Source: Laspinema palackyanum D2c
GTDB lineage: Bacteria; Cyanobacteriota; Cyanobacteriia; Cyanobacteriales; Laspinemataceae
Assembly (NCBI RefSeq): GCF_025370875.1
Contig: NZ_JAMXFD010000001.1
Coordinates: 38,182-102,181, forward strand
Direction: 5' to 3'
Length of the DNA: 64,000 bases
Below, in pieces: positions 1 to 8,185 of the stretch (positions within the stretch are counted from its first letter, which is position 1; every line of letters starts with the position of its first letter). Below the pieces are notes generated by a model. That model made no database searches and was not told the DNA's origin. It saw only the letters and a list, made by a program, of their open reading frames with translations. Position numbers and translations under genes: made by a program.

Positions 1-178
1 ATTGAGCAGAAACTTTGAAAAAAACCCGGTTTCTAACCTTTGCACGAGGGACAAGAAACCGGGTTTTTGCCTGAACTCAATGCAATTGAGCAGAAACTTT
101 GAAAAAAACCCGGTTTCTAACCTTTGCACGAGGGACAAGAAACCGGGTTTTTGCCTGAACTTAAGGCAATTTATCCCA
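1..178. repeat. 84-bp tandem repeat with hairpin units
   Basis: Two adjacent copies of an 84-bp unit begin at 1 and 85 and are identical until their last bases. Each unit contains the inverted repeat AAACCCGGTTTCT / AGAAACCGGGTTT around a loop of about 16 bases. Because 84 is divisible by 3, an open frame runs through both copies, but it has no independent coding support. Related hairpins occur near 29.7, 33.2 and 34.6 kb, so this is a dispersed REP or MITE-like family. The first copy may continue left of the window. Confidence 0.85.
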
Positions 179-198
179 GTTTAAACCGTCGGTGTTTA

Positions 199-864
199 CT
201 AAAGATTAACAATCTGTTGAGCGAACCATTGAGCTGCTGTGCCATTGGTTTCGTGAGTTAAGCGTTCTAGGGTTTTGGATAATAAGGCGATCGGTAATCC
301 CTCAAGGGCTAAGGAAAAGTTCACTTGTTCATACTTGCCATTCTCCTGTAAGCAAAAGGCAATCACCCGTTTTCCTTGAATATCGATCGCCCAATATTCA
401 GGAATTTTTAAAGCAGCATAAAGCTGTTTTTTTTCATCCAGATCCGTTGCCAAGGTTGTATCCGAAACTTCCCCAACTAAATCTGGAACTCGCCAGATAT
501 CCAAATTAATCCGCCGTCGTTCACCCGCTTGCCATTGGGGAGAACCGGACCCAATATAGACCAGGCGATCGGGTGCGGCCCCTTGCTGTTGGGGTTTTTC
601 CAAAACACAGCCCCCTAAATCATCCCAAATTTGCCCGCGCGCAGAAAACCAAAGGAAAAATAGCATGGCAAACAGGTTATTGACTCGGGCATGATCAATG
701 CCTTCATTCCCCATATCAATCCACAAATATCCTTGATGATAAAAAGCTCGCCCGCCCTCGAAATCTTCCGCGTCACAATAGGCTAAATAGTCCTCCCAGG
801 TGGCGGGCTGCCATTTGGGGAGATCAGGGTTTAAACGGGATGAACTTAAAGTTGCAGGATTCAT
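199..864 (-). CDS. Uma2-family (DUF820) putative endonuclease
   Basis: This 221-residue protein is typical in length for the Uma2 family, which is greatly expanded in cyanobacteria and has a PD-(D/E)XK nuclease fold. The core signature is visible: a PDLVGEVSD segment (Asp, then Glu) followed by DEKKQLYAALKIPEYW, giving the Asp-Glu-Lys arrangement and the conserved Tyr/Trp of the family. The cellular role of Uma2 proteins is not established; association with mobile DNA has been suggested. The gene stands alone between the left-edge hairpin repeats and a glycosyltransferase terminator. The family assignment is firm, the biological function unknown. Confidence 0.88.
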   Translation of the reverse strand: MNPATLSSSRLNPDLPKWQPATWEDYLAYCDAEDFEGGRAFYHQGYLWIDMGNEGIDHARVNNLFAMLFFLWFSARGQIWDDLGGCVLEKPQQQGAAPDRLVYIGSGSPQWQAGERRRINLDIWRVPDLVGEVSDTTLATDLDEKKQLYAALKIPEYWAIDIQGKRVIAFCLQENGKYEQVNFSLALEGLPIALLSKTLERLTHETNGTAAQWFAQQIVNL

Positions 865-910
865 GTATATCGGAGGGGTTATCCAGACTTTCTCTTAATT
901 TTACTGCCAT

Positions 911-936
911 AAAAATAGCCCGCAAGGGCGGGCGAA
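911..936 (-). terminator. Rho-independent terminator after the GT4 gene
   Basis: On the minus strand a GCCCGC-CTTG-GCGGGC type stem is followed by TATTTTTAT. It lies about 40 bases past the stop of the glycosyltransferase, in the right orientation to end its transcript. Confidence 0.7.
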
Positions 937-973
937 GGTTGGGGTCGTGCCACACCAGAACTGGGAGGTTATC

Positions 974-2182
974 TTACGCCCACTGAGTCACCGGCATTGG
1001 GCGCTCTTGTAAAATCTCCTCATACATGAGTTCTAACTGGGAAATATTGCGACTCAAGGTATAGCGATCGAGGACGCGCTGACGGGCTTTTCGACCCAAG
1101 TGGGTGATGAATTCCGGCTGATCCTTAAATACCGGGAGGAGGGTTTTGAGCTGAGTGGTCACGCCTTGGGCCGACAACACCACCCCAGCCCCCTCCGCAA
1201 GCACTTCTCCATCGGCACCGACATCCGTGGCAATACAAGCCAAACCACAGGCCATTGCTTCTAAAAGGGAGAGGGAAAGTCCTTCCACCAAGGAGGGCAA
1301 AATAAACACATCCGCCCCTTGCAAAATTTCAATGCGGCGCTGTTCATCCGCCACATATCCCAACCAGATGACATTGTGTTCTGCCCCTGCATAAGCTTGT
1401 AACGAGGGAGCCAAGGGACCATCCCCAACGATCGCCAACTTGCAACTGGGACCGAGATCCGCTTGCTTCCACGCCTTGAGAAGCGCTTCTACATTTTTTT
1501 CCATCGCGATCCGACCCTGGTAGACAAACAGGCGATCGGCCTTCAGTTCCTGCTTAATCTGAGAATATCCGGGGGAATACTTCTGGACATCCACCCCATT
1601 GGGAATCACCGCCACTTGCCGACTGGGTACTCCGAGTTTGCCCAGTAACTCTCGCTGAAGCTGGGAAAAAACGATGGTTTTATCGTAGTTCGGCAGAAAG
1701 GGCGCGTACAGTTGATAGGTCAGATGTTGCAGATGCTGCCGTCCCGATCGCAACGAGCGTTGGTGAGCAAATGGCGGATGAAACGTTGCCACCAAGGGCA
1801 AATTTAACTCTTCACAAATCTCCGGCAGGACAAAATCCAGGGGGGACAGGGTAAGGGAAGCATGAACCAAATCCGGTCTGAGGTCCCGTAATGCCTGAGT
1901 TAACACCTTCCGCGATTTGGGCGTGGGAATGGTGTAAATGGTGGACTTATAAAGACAAGGTAACGAGACTTCACAGGCAGCAACCGGCCAGCCATTCCCG
2001 GCTTTAAGGGCCAGTTCCGACTCCAATTGAGGCAGGTTTTCCGCCTCTTCTACCGCTTCTTGTTGAGCGAAATGGAAAAAGCTGACCTGATGTCCTCGAT
2101 CTAAAAGCGCATTGGTAACTTCACGAGAGTAAGTAACATTGCCACAGAAAGGGGTTTTCTTTCCAAGCCAAGCGATATGCAT
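974..2182 (-). CDS. Glycosyltransferase family 4 (GT-B fold)
   Basis: This is a 402-residue GT-B enzyme that probably transfers a sugar from a nucleotide donor to a lipid, polysaccharide or other acceptor. The N-terminal Rossmann half begins MHIAWLGKKTPFCGNVTYS, with the glycine-containing acceptor loop. The C-terminal half holds YQGRIAMEKN (Arg and Lys that contact donor phosphate) and the E-x7-E motif in VEGLSLSLLEAMACG, characteristic of retaining GT4 enzymes. No signal peptide or membrane segment is seen, so it is likely a cytosolic or peripheral enzyme. It is monocistronic with its own terminator. Acceptor and donor cannot be read from sequence. A second, different GT lies at 46.6 kb. 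Confidence 0.88.
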   Translation of the reverse strand: MHIAWLGKKTPFCGNVTYSREVTNALLDRGHQVSFFHFAQQEAVEEAENLPQLESELALKAGNGWPVAACEVSLPCLYKSTIYTIPTPKSRKVLTQALRDLRPDLVHASLTLSPLDFVLPEICEELNLPLVATFHPPFAHQRSLRSGRQHLQHLTYQLYAPFLPNYDKTIVFSQLQRELLGKLGVPSRQVAVIPNGVDVQKYSPGYSQIKQELKADRLFVYQGRIAMEKNVEALLKAWKQADLGPSCKLAIVGDGPLAPSLQAYAGAEHNVIWLGYVADEQRRIEILQGADVFILPSLVEGLSLSLLEAMACGLACIATDVGADGEVLAEGAGVVLSAQGVTTQLKTLLPVFKDQPEFITHLGRKARQRVLDRYTLSRNISQLELMYEEILQERPMPVTQWA

Positions 2183-2298
2183 TTGGGTCTGGGGATTAAC
2201 GATTAGTGTTAAAGTTAGCAGCTAATGGTGAGAAAGCCGATCGCCCTAGGGGAATGAACCCGAGACTCTCCCTAACCTTTAGTCCATCCCTAACCGCT

Positions 2299-3915
2299 TT
2301 ACTCCGGGCGTGGGTTAGAGGGATGGGGTTCTGTTTCGGAAATATACCAGCTTAGGACGCCTCCGGCTATGGCGATCGCCCCCAAACTTAACAGCACCAC
2401 TGTTAACCCAAACATGGCTTCCGCCACTCCCGCCAGGGCCAGAGGTAGGGTTAAAGCAATATTAATCGCATTATTCTGTAAGCCAAACACCTTACCCCGC
2501 ATTTCTTCTGGGGTTTCTGCCTGAATGGTGGTTTGCATGGGCACTCCGACAAAGGAGGCAAATATCCCCAATACGGTAATCAACCCTAATGCCGCCCAAA
2601 GTTGGGAACCGAACAGGGAGAGGCCCCCCAAAGACAGGGCCATGCCAATGGAACCAAACAAACTTAAGCGGCGATGGGAAATATGCTGTCCAAAATGGCC
2701 CAGGAGGGCGGCACCGGCCCCCATTCCGGCCCCTGCTGCGGCAAGTAAGAACCCAAACTGGTCCGTGCGAAGGTTGGGAATCACCTCAGCGAGGCGGACC
2801 GCTAACACCGCTAGGGCCGCAAAGATGGAAAATAAAATAACAAGCTGAATTAGGGCACTCTTGATGCGCTGATGATTGCTCAGATACTGCCACCCATCGC
2901 GGATATCTTCAAAAACATGGGGATATTCGGTATCCGGGGGATTGGGTTTTTCTCCAGTTTTCATCATTAATAACAGCAACCCAGCCATGCAGTAACTGCC
3001 GCCCACCACCAATTCTTTGCCGATGCCGACCCCATCACCGATATGAGCAAAGGTGCGATCGGCGATCGCCAACAGAGGCTCACCTACTGCAAATCCCACG
3101 ATGACTGAAGCCATCATCGTGGTGGTATAGAGGGAATTCGCCGGAAGCAACAGCCGTCGTTCTAAAATTAGGGGAATGACCGCTTGTTCTGCCGGGGCAA
3201 AAAATTGGGTGAGGGTGGAGACAACAAAAGTCACCATCAGCATTAAAGCGAATCCCAAGGGTAATGTTCCCAAATGGAATCCTTCGGATAAAAGCAACAG
3301 CAACGGCAGGGATAAAACGAAGATTCCCCGCACTAAATTCGTGGATACTAATATGCCTTTTTTGGACCAGCGGTCTGTTAAAGCACCGGCGAGGGAACCT
3401 AACAGAACTGCGGGAATCGTAAAGGCGACCATAATCGCGGAAACCCAACCGCTAATGCTTTGGCCCTCGGCTTGAAAGCGGCTGGCAACGAGGCCAATCA
3501 TCAGCACTAAATAGACTTTATCTGCTAACTGAGAGAAGACCTGACCACTCCATAGGACTAGAAAATTGCGGTTTTTTAAGACCGGCATAAACCCACGTTC
3601 TGGTTCTGGCGGTGAGGGGGGTTGAACATTTTGTTCCATTGAGCCAGAACCATTTTTAGACAGAGTATGTTCAGATTCTGGCTGTGGCGACGTTCCAGTG
3701 GGACGAGGTTTGCCTGGGGAATTAGGCGATCGCCCATTGCTATGACCCGGTTGGCGGTTGTTGCGGTCAATTTCCTCTAGTTTTTCCGCCTGAACCGGAC
3801 GGCGATATTGGGTTTGATGATGACTTCCTCCTCGTTGGTTTTGATGTTTTTGAGAAGAATTTGAGGGATTCCAGTGGGGAACCTGTGTTTCTAAATTGGA
3901 ATCAGATAATGGCAT
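2299..3915 (-). CDS. MFS transporter with long disordered N-terminus
   Basis: This major facilitator superfamily permease has 538 residues. Roughly residues 1-110 are polar and rich in Gln, Asn, Pro and Ser, with no predicted fold. The membrane part starts near the segment NRNFLVLWSGQVFSQLADKVY, typical of the first helix of the MFS drug-exporter/lysophospholipid-transporter-like group. About 12 hydrophobic helices follow, and the inter-helix motif ALTDRWSKKGIL (a G/A-x3-D-R-x-x-R/K type loop) lies between helices 2 and 3. The substrate is unknown. The cytoplasmic N-terminal extension is unusual; a shorter internal start at the Met in the GSGSMEQNVQ segment (about residue 93) is possible. Its neighbours (GT4, recO) give no hint of substrate. 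Confidence 0.85.
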   Translation of the reverse strand: MPLSDSNLETQVPHWNPSNSSQKHQNQRGGSHHQTQYRRPVQAEKLEEIDRNNRQPGHSNGRSPNSPGKPRPTGTSPQPESEHTLSKNGSGSMEQNVQPPSPPEPERGFMPVLKNRNFLVLWSGQVFSQLADKVYLVLMIGLVASRFQAEGQSISGWVSAIMVAFTIPAVLLGSLAGALTDRWSKKGILVSTNLVRGIFVLSLPLLLLLSEGFHLGTLPLGFALMLMVTFVVSTLTQFFAPAEQAVIPLILERRLLLPANSLYTTTMMASVIVGFAVGEPLLAIADRTFAHIGDGVGIGKELVVGGSYCMAGLLLLMMKTGEKPNPPDTEYPHVFEDIRDGWQYLSNHQRIKSALIQLVILFSIFAALAVLAVRLAEVIPNLRTDQFGFLLAAAGAGMGAGAALLGHFGQHISHRRLSLFGSIGMALSLGGLSLFGSQLWAALGLITVLGIFASFVGVPMQTTIQAETPEEMRGKVFGLQNNAINIALTLPLALAGVAEAMFGLTVVLLSLGAIAIAGGVLSWYISETEPHPSNPRPE

Positions 3916-3994
3916 TATGGGTAAGGTTAAAATCGGCTATTTTGAATTAATCTCAGGGAGAAATGTTTATGATTTTGTGGGATTAATGGGAAAG

Positions 3995-4918
3995 TTAAAA
4001 ACTCGCCCTTGAAGCATGGATATAGGTATCCATTAAGGTAGCAGACCGGATCGATTGACCGTAATGATACTGGGCATAATGCCGTAACAGATGTTCAATC
4101 GAGACCCACACTTGATCAACCGATGGCCGCTCACCCATCATGCCTTGTATCTGTAAATTTAGGTGAGTTTCTTGAGGGAGTTCGGCAGCAGTCAGTTGTT
4201 GGAGAATCGCTAACTCAACGGCATTTAATTGGCGATCGACCTTTCGGGGGAGAGTCAAAGCCTGAACCGAGGGAGATGAGCGATTACTAGGGTCTGGTTT
4301 AGGTCCAGCACCGGAATTTTCAGGACGATTTTCGTTGGCTAAACTCACGGTTCCCCCGGCACTGGTACTAAAGCCAACTCGCCAGTTTAAAGACTGAAAA
4401 TCGGGAGTCAGAGGGCGTTGAGTCAGGCAACAGGCATGAACTTGGGGAGCAATTCCCCCTAAAGCCAGTAAGTGATAAATCCCCTGGGTAAGTAAGGGAA
4501 GAACTTGAGTGGTACTGGGCCGATCGCCTACCATGCTCAACGCCTCAATTCGACTTAAATGTTCACTGAGTAAACTAAATAATTCTTCTTGGGGTTGGTC
4601 ACTCAGGGCTTGGCAGAGTGCTAATTCCGCCAAATATTGTCCAGCAGTCAGTTTGCCCAAATCTTTGCTCAATCCGGGATAGGATTCGAGGGTTTCAGCT
4701 TGGTTGATGCGATCGAGCGATCGCCCCTGAGTGAGCACCAACTCGTTCACCACAAACAATCCTGCTCGTCCCCCTAACTTAGACTTAGGTTTGCGAACTC
4801 CCGGTGCCACTGCTCGAATCAAACCACATTCCCGGGTCAAAATTGTTAAAATCCGGTCGGATTCACCCAAGGGGATGCTTTTGAGATTGATACCTGTGGC
4901 TTTGTACGTTCGACTCAT
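3995..4918 (-). CDS. recO: DNA repair protein RecO
   Basis: RecO (307 residues) acts in the RecFOR pathway: it binds SSB-coated single-stranded DNA and loads RecA at gaps. The N-terminal OB fold (about residues 1-80) starts MSRTYKATGINLKSIPLGE with the family pattern ESDRILTILTRECGLIRAVAPG. The helical C-terminal half follows. The zinc-binding region of many RecO proteins is reduced here to a CC pair in HACCLTQRPL. There is a low-complexity insert (about residues 195-225) rich in Asn, Pro and Ser, making the protein somewhat longer than the usual 240-280. It lies 49 bases downstream of deoC on the same strand, so they are probably co-transcribed. Confidence 0.93.
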   Translation of the reverse strand: MSRTYKATGINLKSIPLGESDRILTILTRECGLIRAVAPGVRKPKSKLGGRAGLFVVNELVLTQGRSLDRINQAETLESYPGLSKDLGKLTAGQYLAELALCQALSDQPQEELFSLLSEHLSRIEALSMVGDRPSTTQVLPLLTQGIYHLLALGGIAPQVHACCLTQRPLTPDFQSLNWRVGFSTSAGGTVSLANENRPENSGAGPKPDPSNRSSPSVQALTLPRKVDRQLNAVELAILQQLTAAELPQETHLNLQIQGMMGERPSVDQVWVSIEHLLRHYAQYHYGQSIRSATLMDTYIHASRASF

Positions 4919-4967
4919 GGTGTTAGCTTTGTTGTTAGAGGGACCTCAGTTGAGCAGTTGCGATCGG

Positions 4968-5660
4968 TCATCGGTCCTCGTTTGACTCGGCATCCCCTGG
5001 GGAAGTTAAACCCAAAAAATGAGGACCCCAAGAAGTCCCTAAGCGAGTCGCACCGGCAATGATTAAATCAATCGCTTGGTCTACGGTACGAATTCCTCCC
5101 GATGCCTTAACTCCCACCTGTCCTCGACCGATTTTCTTCAGCAGTTCCACGTCAGCAACAGTAGCGCCACCGGCAAATCCGGTACAGGTTTTTAAATAGG
5201 CAACCCCGGCATCCATGCAAATCTCCGCCGCTACTCGCTTCTCTTCATCACTCAGCAGGTTCGTTTCCAGAATCGCTTTCACGGGTCGATCCGTCTTGTC
5301 ACAAATCGCCGCAATCTCATCATGGACGTCGTTATTTTTCCCCGCTTTGAGCCAGCCAATATTGATCACCACATCCAGTTCCGTGGCTCCATTGTCTACG
5401 GCTTCTTGGGCTTCATACAGCTTGGTCGCTGAGGTGCTGCCTCCGGTAGGAAAGCCAATCACAGTGCAAACTTTGGGACTCTTGCCGTGAAGGTAGTTGG
5501 TCGCTTGACGAACGTAAGCGGGATACACGCAAACCGAGGCAAATTTGAATCGGTCTGCTTCTTCACACCACTGCTCTACCTGTTTTGGGGTAGCAGTGGG
5601 ATTGAGTAGGGAATGATCGATAAGCGGAGCAATATCAATATCTCCCTGATTGGCAGCCAT
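4968..5660 (-). CDS. deoC: Deoxyribose-phosphate aldolase
   Basis: DeoC cleaves 2-deoxyribose 5-phosphate to glyceraldehyde 3-phosphate and acetaldehyde in deoxynucleoside catabolism. The 230-residue TIM-barrel protein shows the family signature: ELDVVINIG (Asp96), the Schiff-base lysine in [10 protein letters not shown] (Lys157), and the second lysine in GVKASGGIR (Lys185), which tunes its pKa. The start ATG is followed by [19 protein letters not shown], matching the family's N-terminal D-H-T/S-L motif. It is the first gene of an apparent deoC-recO pair. A nucleoside transporter at 29.8-31.2 kb could supply substrate, though it is not linked. Confidence 0.95.
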   Translation of the reverse strand: MAANQGDIDIAPLIDHSLLNPTATPKQVEQWCEEADRFKFASVCVYPAYVRQATNYLHGKSPKVCTVIGFPTGGSTSATKLYEAQEAVDNGATELDVVINIGWLKAGKNNDVHDEIAAICDKTDRPVKAILETNLLSDEEKRVAAEICMDAGVAYLKTCTGFAGGATVADVELLKKIGRGQVGVKASGGIRTVDQAIDLIIAGATRLGTSWGPHFLGLTSPGDAESNEDR

Positions 5661-5771
5661 TACGGTTTCTCCCTGCGATGTCTGTAACTATTGTAAACTT
5701 TTATCAGAATTTTCATGAAACTTAAACATTTCGAGGCGAGAATCATGATAAATCCGGGTCTCCTCGGCATC

Positions 5772-6042
5772 GCTGGGGGTTAAAACCCCCAGCTAATAGC
5801 TAAAGTCGGTTAAAACCGACTAACAACATCACGGGATAAGACTTTCAGTCGTCTTTAGACGACTTGAGCTGTTAGGGTTTGAGCCCCCCCCGGTTTCTGG
5901 TCCCCACCCCAAGCACCGCTGGGGGTTAAAACCCCCAGCTAATAGCTAAAGTCGGTTAAAACCGACTAAAAACACCACGGTATAAGACTTTCAGTCGTCT
6001 TTAGACGACTTGAGCTGTTAGGCGGGGGTTTGAACCCCCGCC
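5772..6042. repeat. Tandem pair of composite palindromic repeats (AGTCGG family)
   Basis: Two copies of the same composite element begin at 5772 and 5918, 146 bases apart. Each opens with the palindrome GCTGGGGGTTAAAACCCCCAGC, then an AAGTCGGTTAAAACCGACT hairpin, a spacer with GGATAAGACTTTCAGTCGTC, and a closing GACGACTTGAGCTGTTAG segment. The second copy ends in GGCGGGGGTTTGAACCCCCGCC; in the first copy that end is degenerate. Related elements sit at 11951, 14367 and 60.7 kb. This block, with the 6053-6090 repeat, fills the intergenic space between deoC and the first amidase. Confidence 0.9.
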
Positions 6043-6052
6043 TCGTGGAGTA

Positions 6053-6090
6053 GCCCGCGCAGGCGGGCTTCGTCCGTATAGCCCCACCCT
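6053..6090. repeat. Dispersed repeat, GCCCGC..GGCTATACGGAC family
   Basis: The segment contains the hairpin GCCCGCGCAGGCGGGC followed by TTCGTCCGTATAGCC. Read in reverse it aligns with 22616-22653 over about 38 bases with few mismatches, showing two copies of one dispersed repeat in opposite orientation. Confidence 0.75.
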
Positions 6091-6109
6091 TTAGGGTGCG
6101 GGTTAAAAT

Positions 6110-7954
6110 TTAACGATTGGTGCGAACATAATTTAAGATGCCCCGGGCGATCGCCTCGGCCATGCGGGTTCGTTGTGCCGCATCGGACAAAATCCGGGCA
6201 TCGTCTGCACCTGTAACAAATCCGACTTCCACCAACACCGCAGGCATACTGGTATGGCGCAACACATAGAACCGCGCCTGTTTGACTCCCCTGTTGGGCA
6301 TGGAAGAGAAATCCTGGATCATACTATTTTGAATCGCCTGGGCCAAATTCCGGCCACTGGCATAATAATAAGTCTCTAATCCATTGACTTCTGGACGGGA
6401 CATACTAATTGCATTGGCATGAATGCTGACAAATAAATTGGCATTCACCCGATTGGCTAATTGGACCCGTGGTGCTAGGTCAATGGTGCGATCGTCCTGC
6501 CTGGTCATAATTGCGGTAATTCCCTCTCGTTCCAGAATTTCGGAAACTTGATGGGAGATATCCAGAACTACCTCTTTCTCTTGCAATCCGCCAATGCCGA
6601 CGGCACCAGGATCGCTACCCCCATGTCCAGCATCGATAACTACAGCAATTCGTCCGGCAGGGATGGGAGGAATGTCTGACTGGAGCTGATTTTCCGGGGA
6701 TACGGAAGGGGGAGAGTCGGGATTGCTGATGGGAATCACCTGAGCGTTGGGATCCGTGGTGACAATCTCGGTAGTTTCTAACTGGATGGCGAGACGATCG
6801 CCGGATTGTTGCTCAACCCCAGAGACTCGCACTCCAGCAGCAGGTTGGACCAAAACCACGACGGTTTCCGGGTCTTCCTGAGTGGGACGGACCCATAACA
6901 CCGAGGAACCCTGTTCTGGCTGTAAGCGGTTGACATCATTTCCCAGGTGGGAGGAGTATAGGGTCAACCGATAGGCGAGGGTTCTTTGGTCCCATTCGGT
7001 GTTGTAATTCAGGGGGCGATCGGCCTTGAGAACGACTTGATTGCCAACCAGTTCGATGCCTTGAATGGTGGCTAACCCTGATGTAGCTTGAGCCGTGACT
7101 TGGGGGGGCTTTTCCCCTTCGGGCCAGACCAGGACCTGCCCTTGCTCGCTGACTTGTGCCTGCCACTTTTTATCCGGTTCGGTTAAGGTCAAAATCGCCC
7201 GAGTCAAGGGGGGTGCAGTGGATGCTTGCACCAATTGCAGTTGATTGACCCCGAGGCGATCGACATTCCTAACCCGTCGTTCTAGGTCCGGAGAGAGGGT
7301 CACCCCCGGGAGGTCTACGTTTACCCAGGTCCCATTACTGCCTTGGTTAAGTTCTACCGTTGGGGTAGCACCATTGGTGTGAAAAATAAAGCCTTCATCT
7401 TTAATCTCCACCTCTTGTAAAAAGGTGTTTCCCCCGGTTGCAGCTAGGGGGGAGGGAGAATCCGACCGACCACCAGATGAACCCTGGGCTCCTGAAGATC
7501 CGGTGGTGTGGGGGTCTGGTATTTGGACGGTCCATTGGTTGGAGGAATTGCCCTTGACTTCGACTTGTTGGGGGTCGAGGGTATAACCAGCGGCCAATTC
7601 CACCACAATTCGGCTGGTTTGATTGTTAAATTGGCCCACGCGAATTTCGCGAATCGTTCCCCCTACCGCCTGAGTCACACTCTGACGCCCTAGGGTTGTA
7701 CCGGGTAGGTCTATCACTAATCGCGTTGGATTTGACAACAGTTGAGCGGTGGGTTGCACCCCGCCTGTGGTTGTAAACGAGAGTTGGTTGCGATCGGACT
7801 CAAACCGCCAAGTTTCTAGTTGAGCCGCTTCCACAGGAGGAGCGGCTAACAGAAATGCACTGATCAGACTTGGCAGTATCCAGTTTTGGAGTTTAGCTTT
7901 TCTCAATGGGCTGATTTGACGATAGGGGAAATCGATGGATTGGGTCACTTTCAT
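6110..7954 (-). CDS. amiC: AMIN-domain N-acetylmuramoyl-L-alanine amidase (AmiC type 1)
   Basis: This is a periplasmic zinc amidase that cuts the bond between N-acetylmuramic acid and L-alanine; AmiC enzymes act in septum splitting and, in filamentous cyanobacteria, in septal nanopore formation. From the chosen ATG a signal-like segment (ILPSLISAFLLAAPPVEAAQ) leads to an AMIN domain (about residues 45-150), two further beta-rich AMIN-like segments, and a C-terminal Amidase_3 domain (last 180 residues). Zinc and catalytic residues are present: His in DAGHGG, Glu in LQEKEVVLD, His in SIHANA and Glu in LVEVGF. This start aligns with the paralogue upstream; a longer reading would begin at 8020. 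Its start lies about 230 bases from the paralogue's stop. Confidence 0.93.
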   Translation of the reverse strand: MKVTQSIDFPYRQISPLRKAKLQNWILPSLISAFLLAAPPVEAAQLETWRFESDRNQLSFTTTGGVQPTAQLLSNPTRLVIDLPGTTLGRQSVTQAVGGTIREIRVGQFNNQTSRIVVELAAGYTLDPQQVEVKGNSSNQWTVQIPDPHTTGSSGAQGSSGGRSDSPSPLAATGGNTFLQEVEIKDEGFIFHTNGATPTVELNQGSNGTWVNVDLPGVTLSPDLERRVRNVDRLGVNQLQLVQASTAPPLTRAILTLTEPDKKWQAQVSEQGQVLVWPEGEKPPQVTAQATSGLATIQGIELVGNQVVLKADRPLNYNTEWDQRTLAYRLTLYSSHLGNDVNRLQPEQGSSVLWVRPTQEDPETVVVLVQPAAGVRVSGVEQQSGDRLAIQLETTEIVTTDPNAQVIPISNPDSPPSVSPENQLQSDIPPIPAGRIAVVIDAGHGGSDPGAVGIGGLQEKEVVLDISHQVSEILEREGITAIMTRQDDRTIDLAPRVQLANRVNANLFVSIHANAISMSRPEVNGLETYYYASGRNLAQAIQNSMIQDFSSMPNRGVKQARFYVLRHTSMPAVLVEVGFVTGADDARILSDAAQRTRMAEAIARGILNYVRTNR

Positions 7955-8185
7955 ACTCTGCTTGCCAACTCTACGCATGATTTGAGGCTCCCTCGCTGTC
8001 CTTGAAAGCATTGCACCCATAAATGTTTCTTGAGCAGGTTTGCTGCGGGGAGCCGACTTAATTTGTCATGACATTTGTCGCTATCTTAACAAAAGTTAAG
8101 AATGTCCGAAGTATAGCATAGGCTGTTACAAACTATGAAAGCCCTGATTTATTTTTTCAGCCCCTGGATTTACCCCTTTTGCAGT

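Noticed and set aside
2-184. 60-codon open frame across the left-edge tandem repeat
   Set aside because: The frame exists only because the repeat unit is divisible by three; it has no ribosome site and no family match.
5772-6090. CRISPR-like array
   Set aside because: Repeats are palindromic, of variable spacing, and in only two tandem copies, with no unique spacers of constant length.
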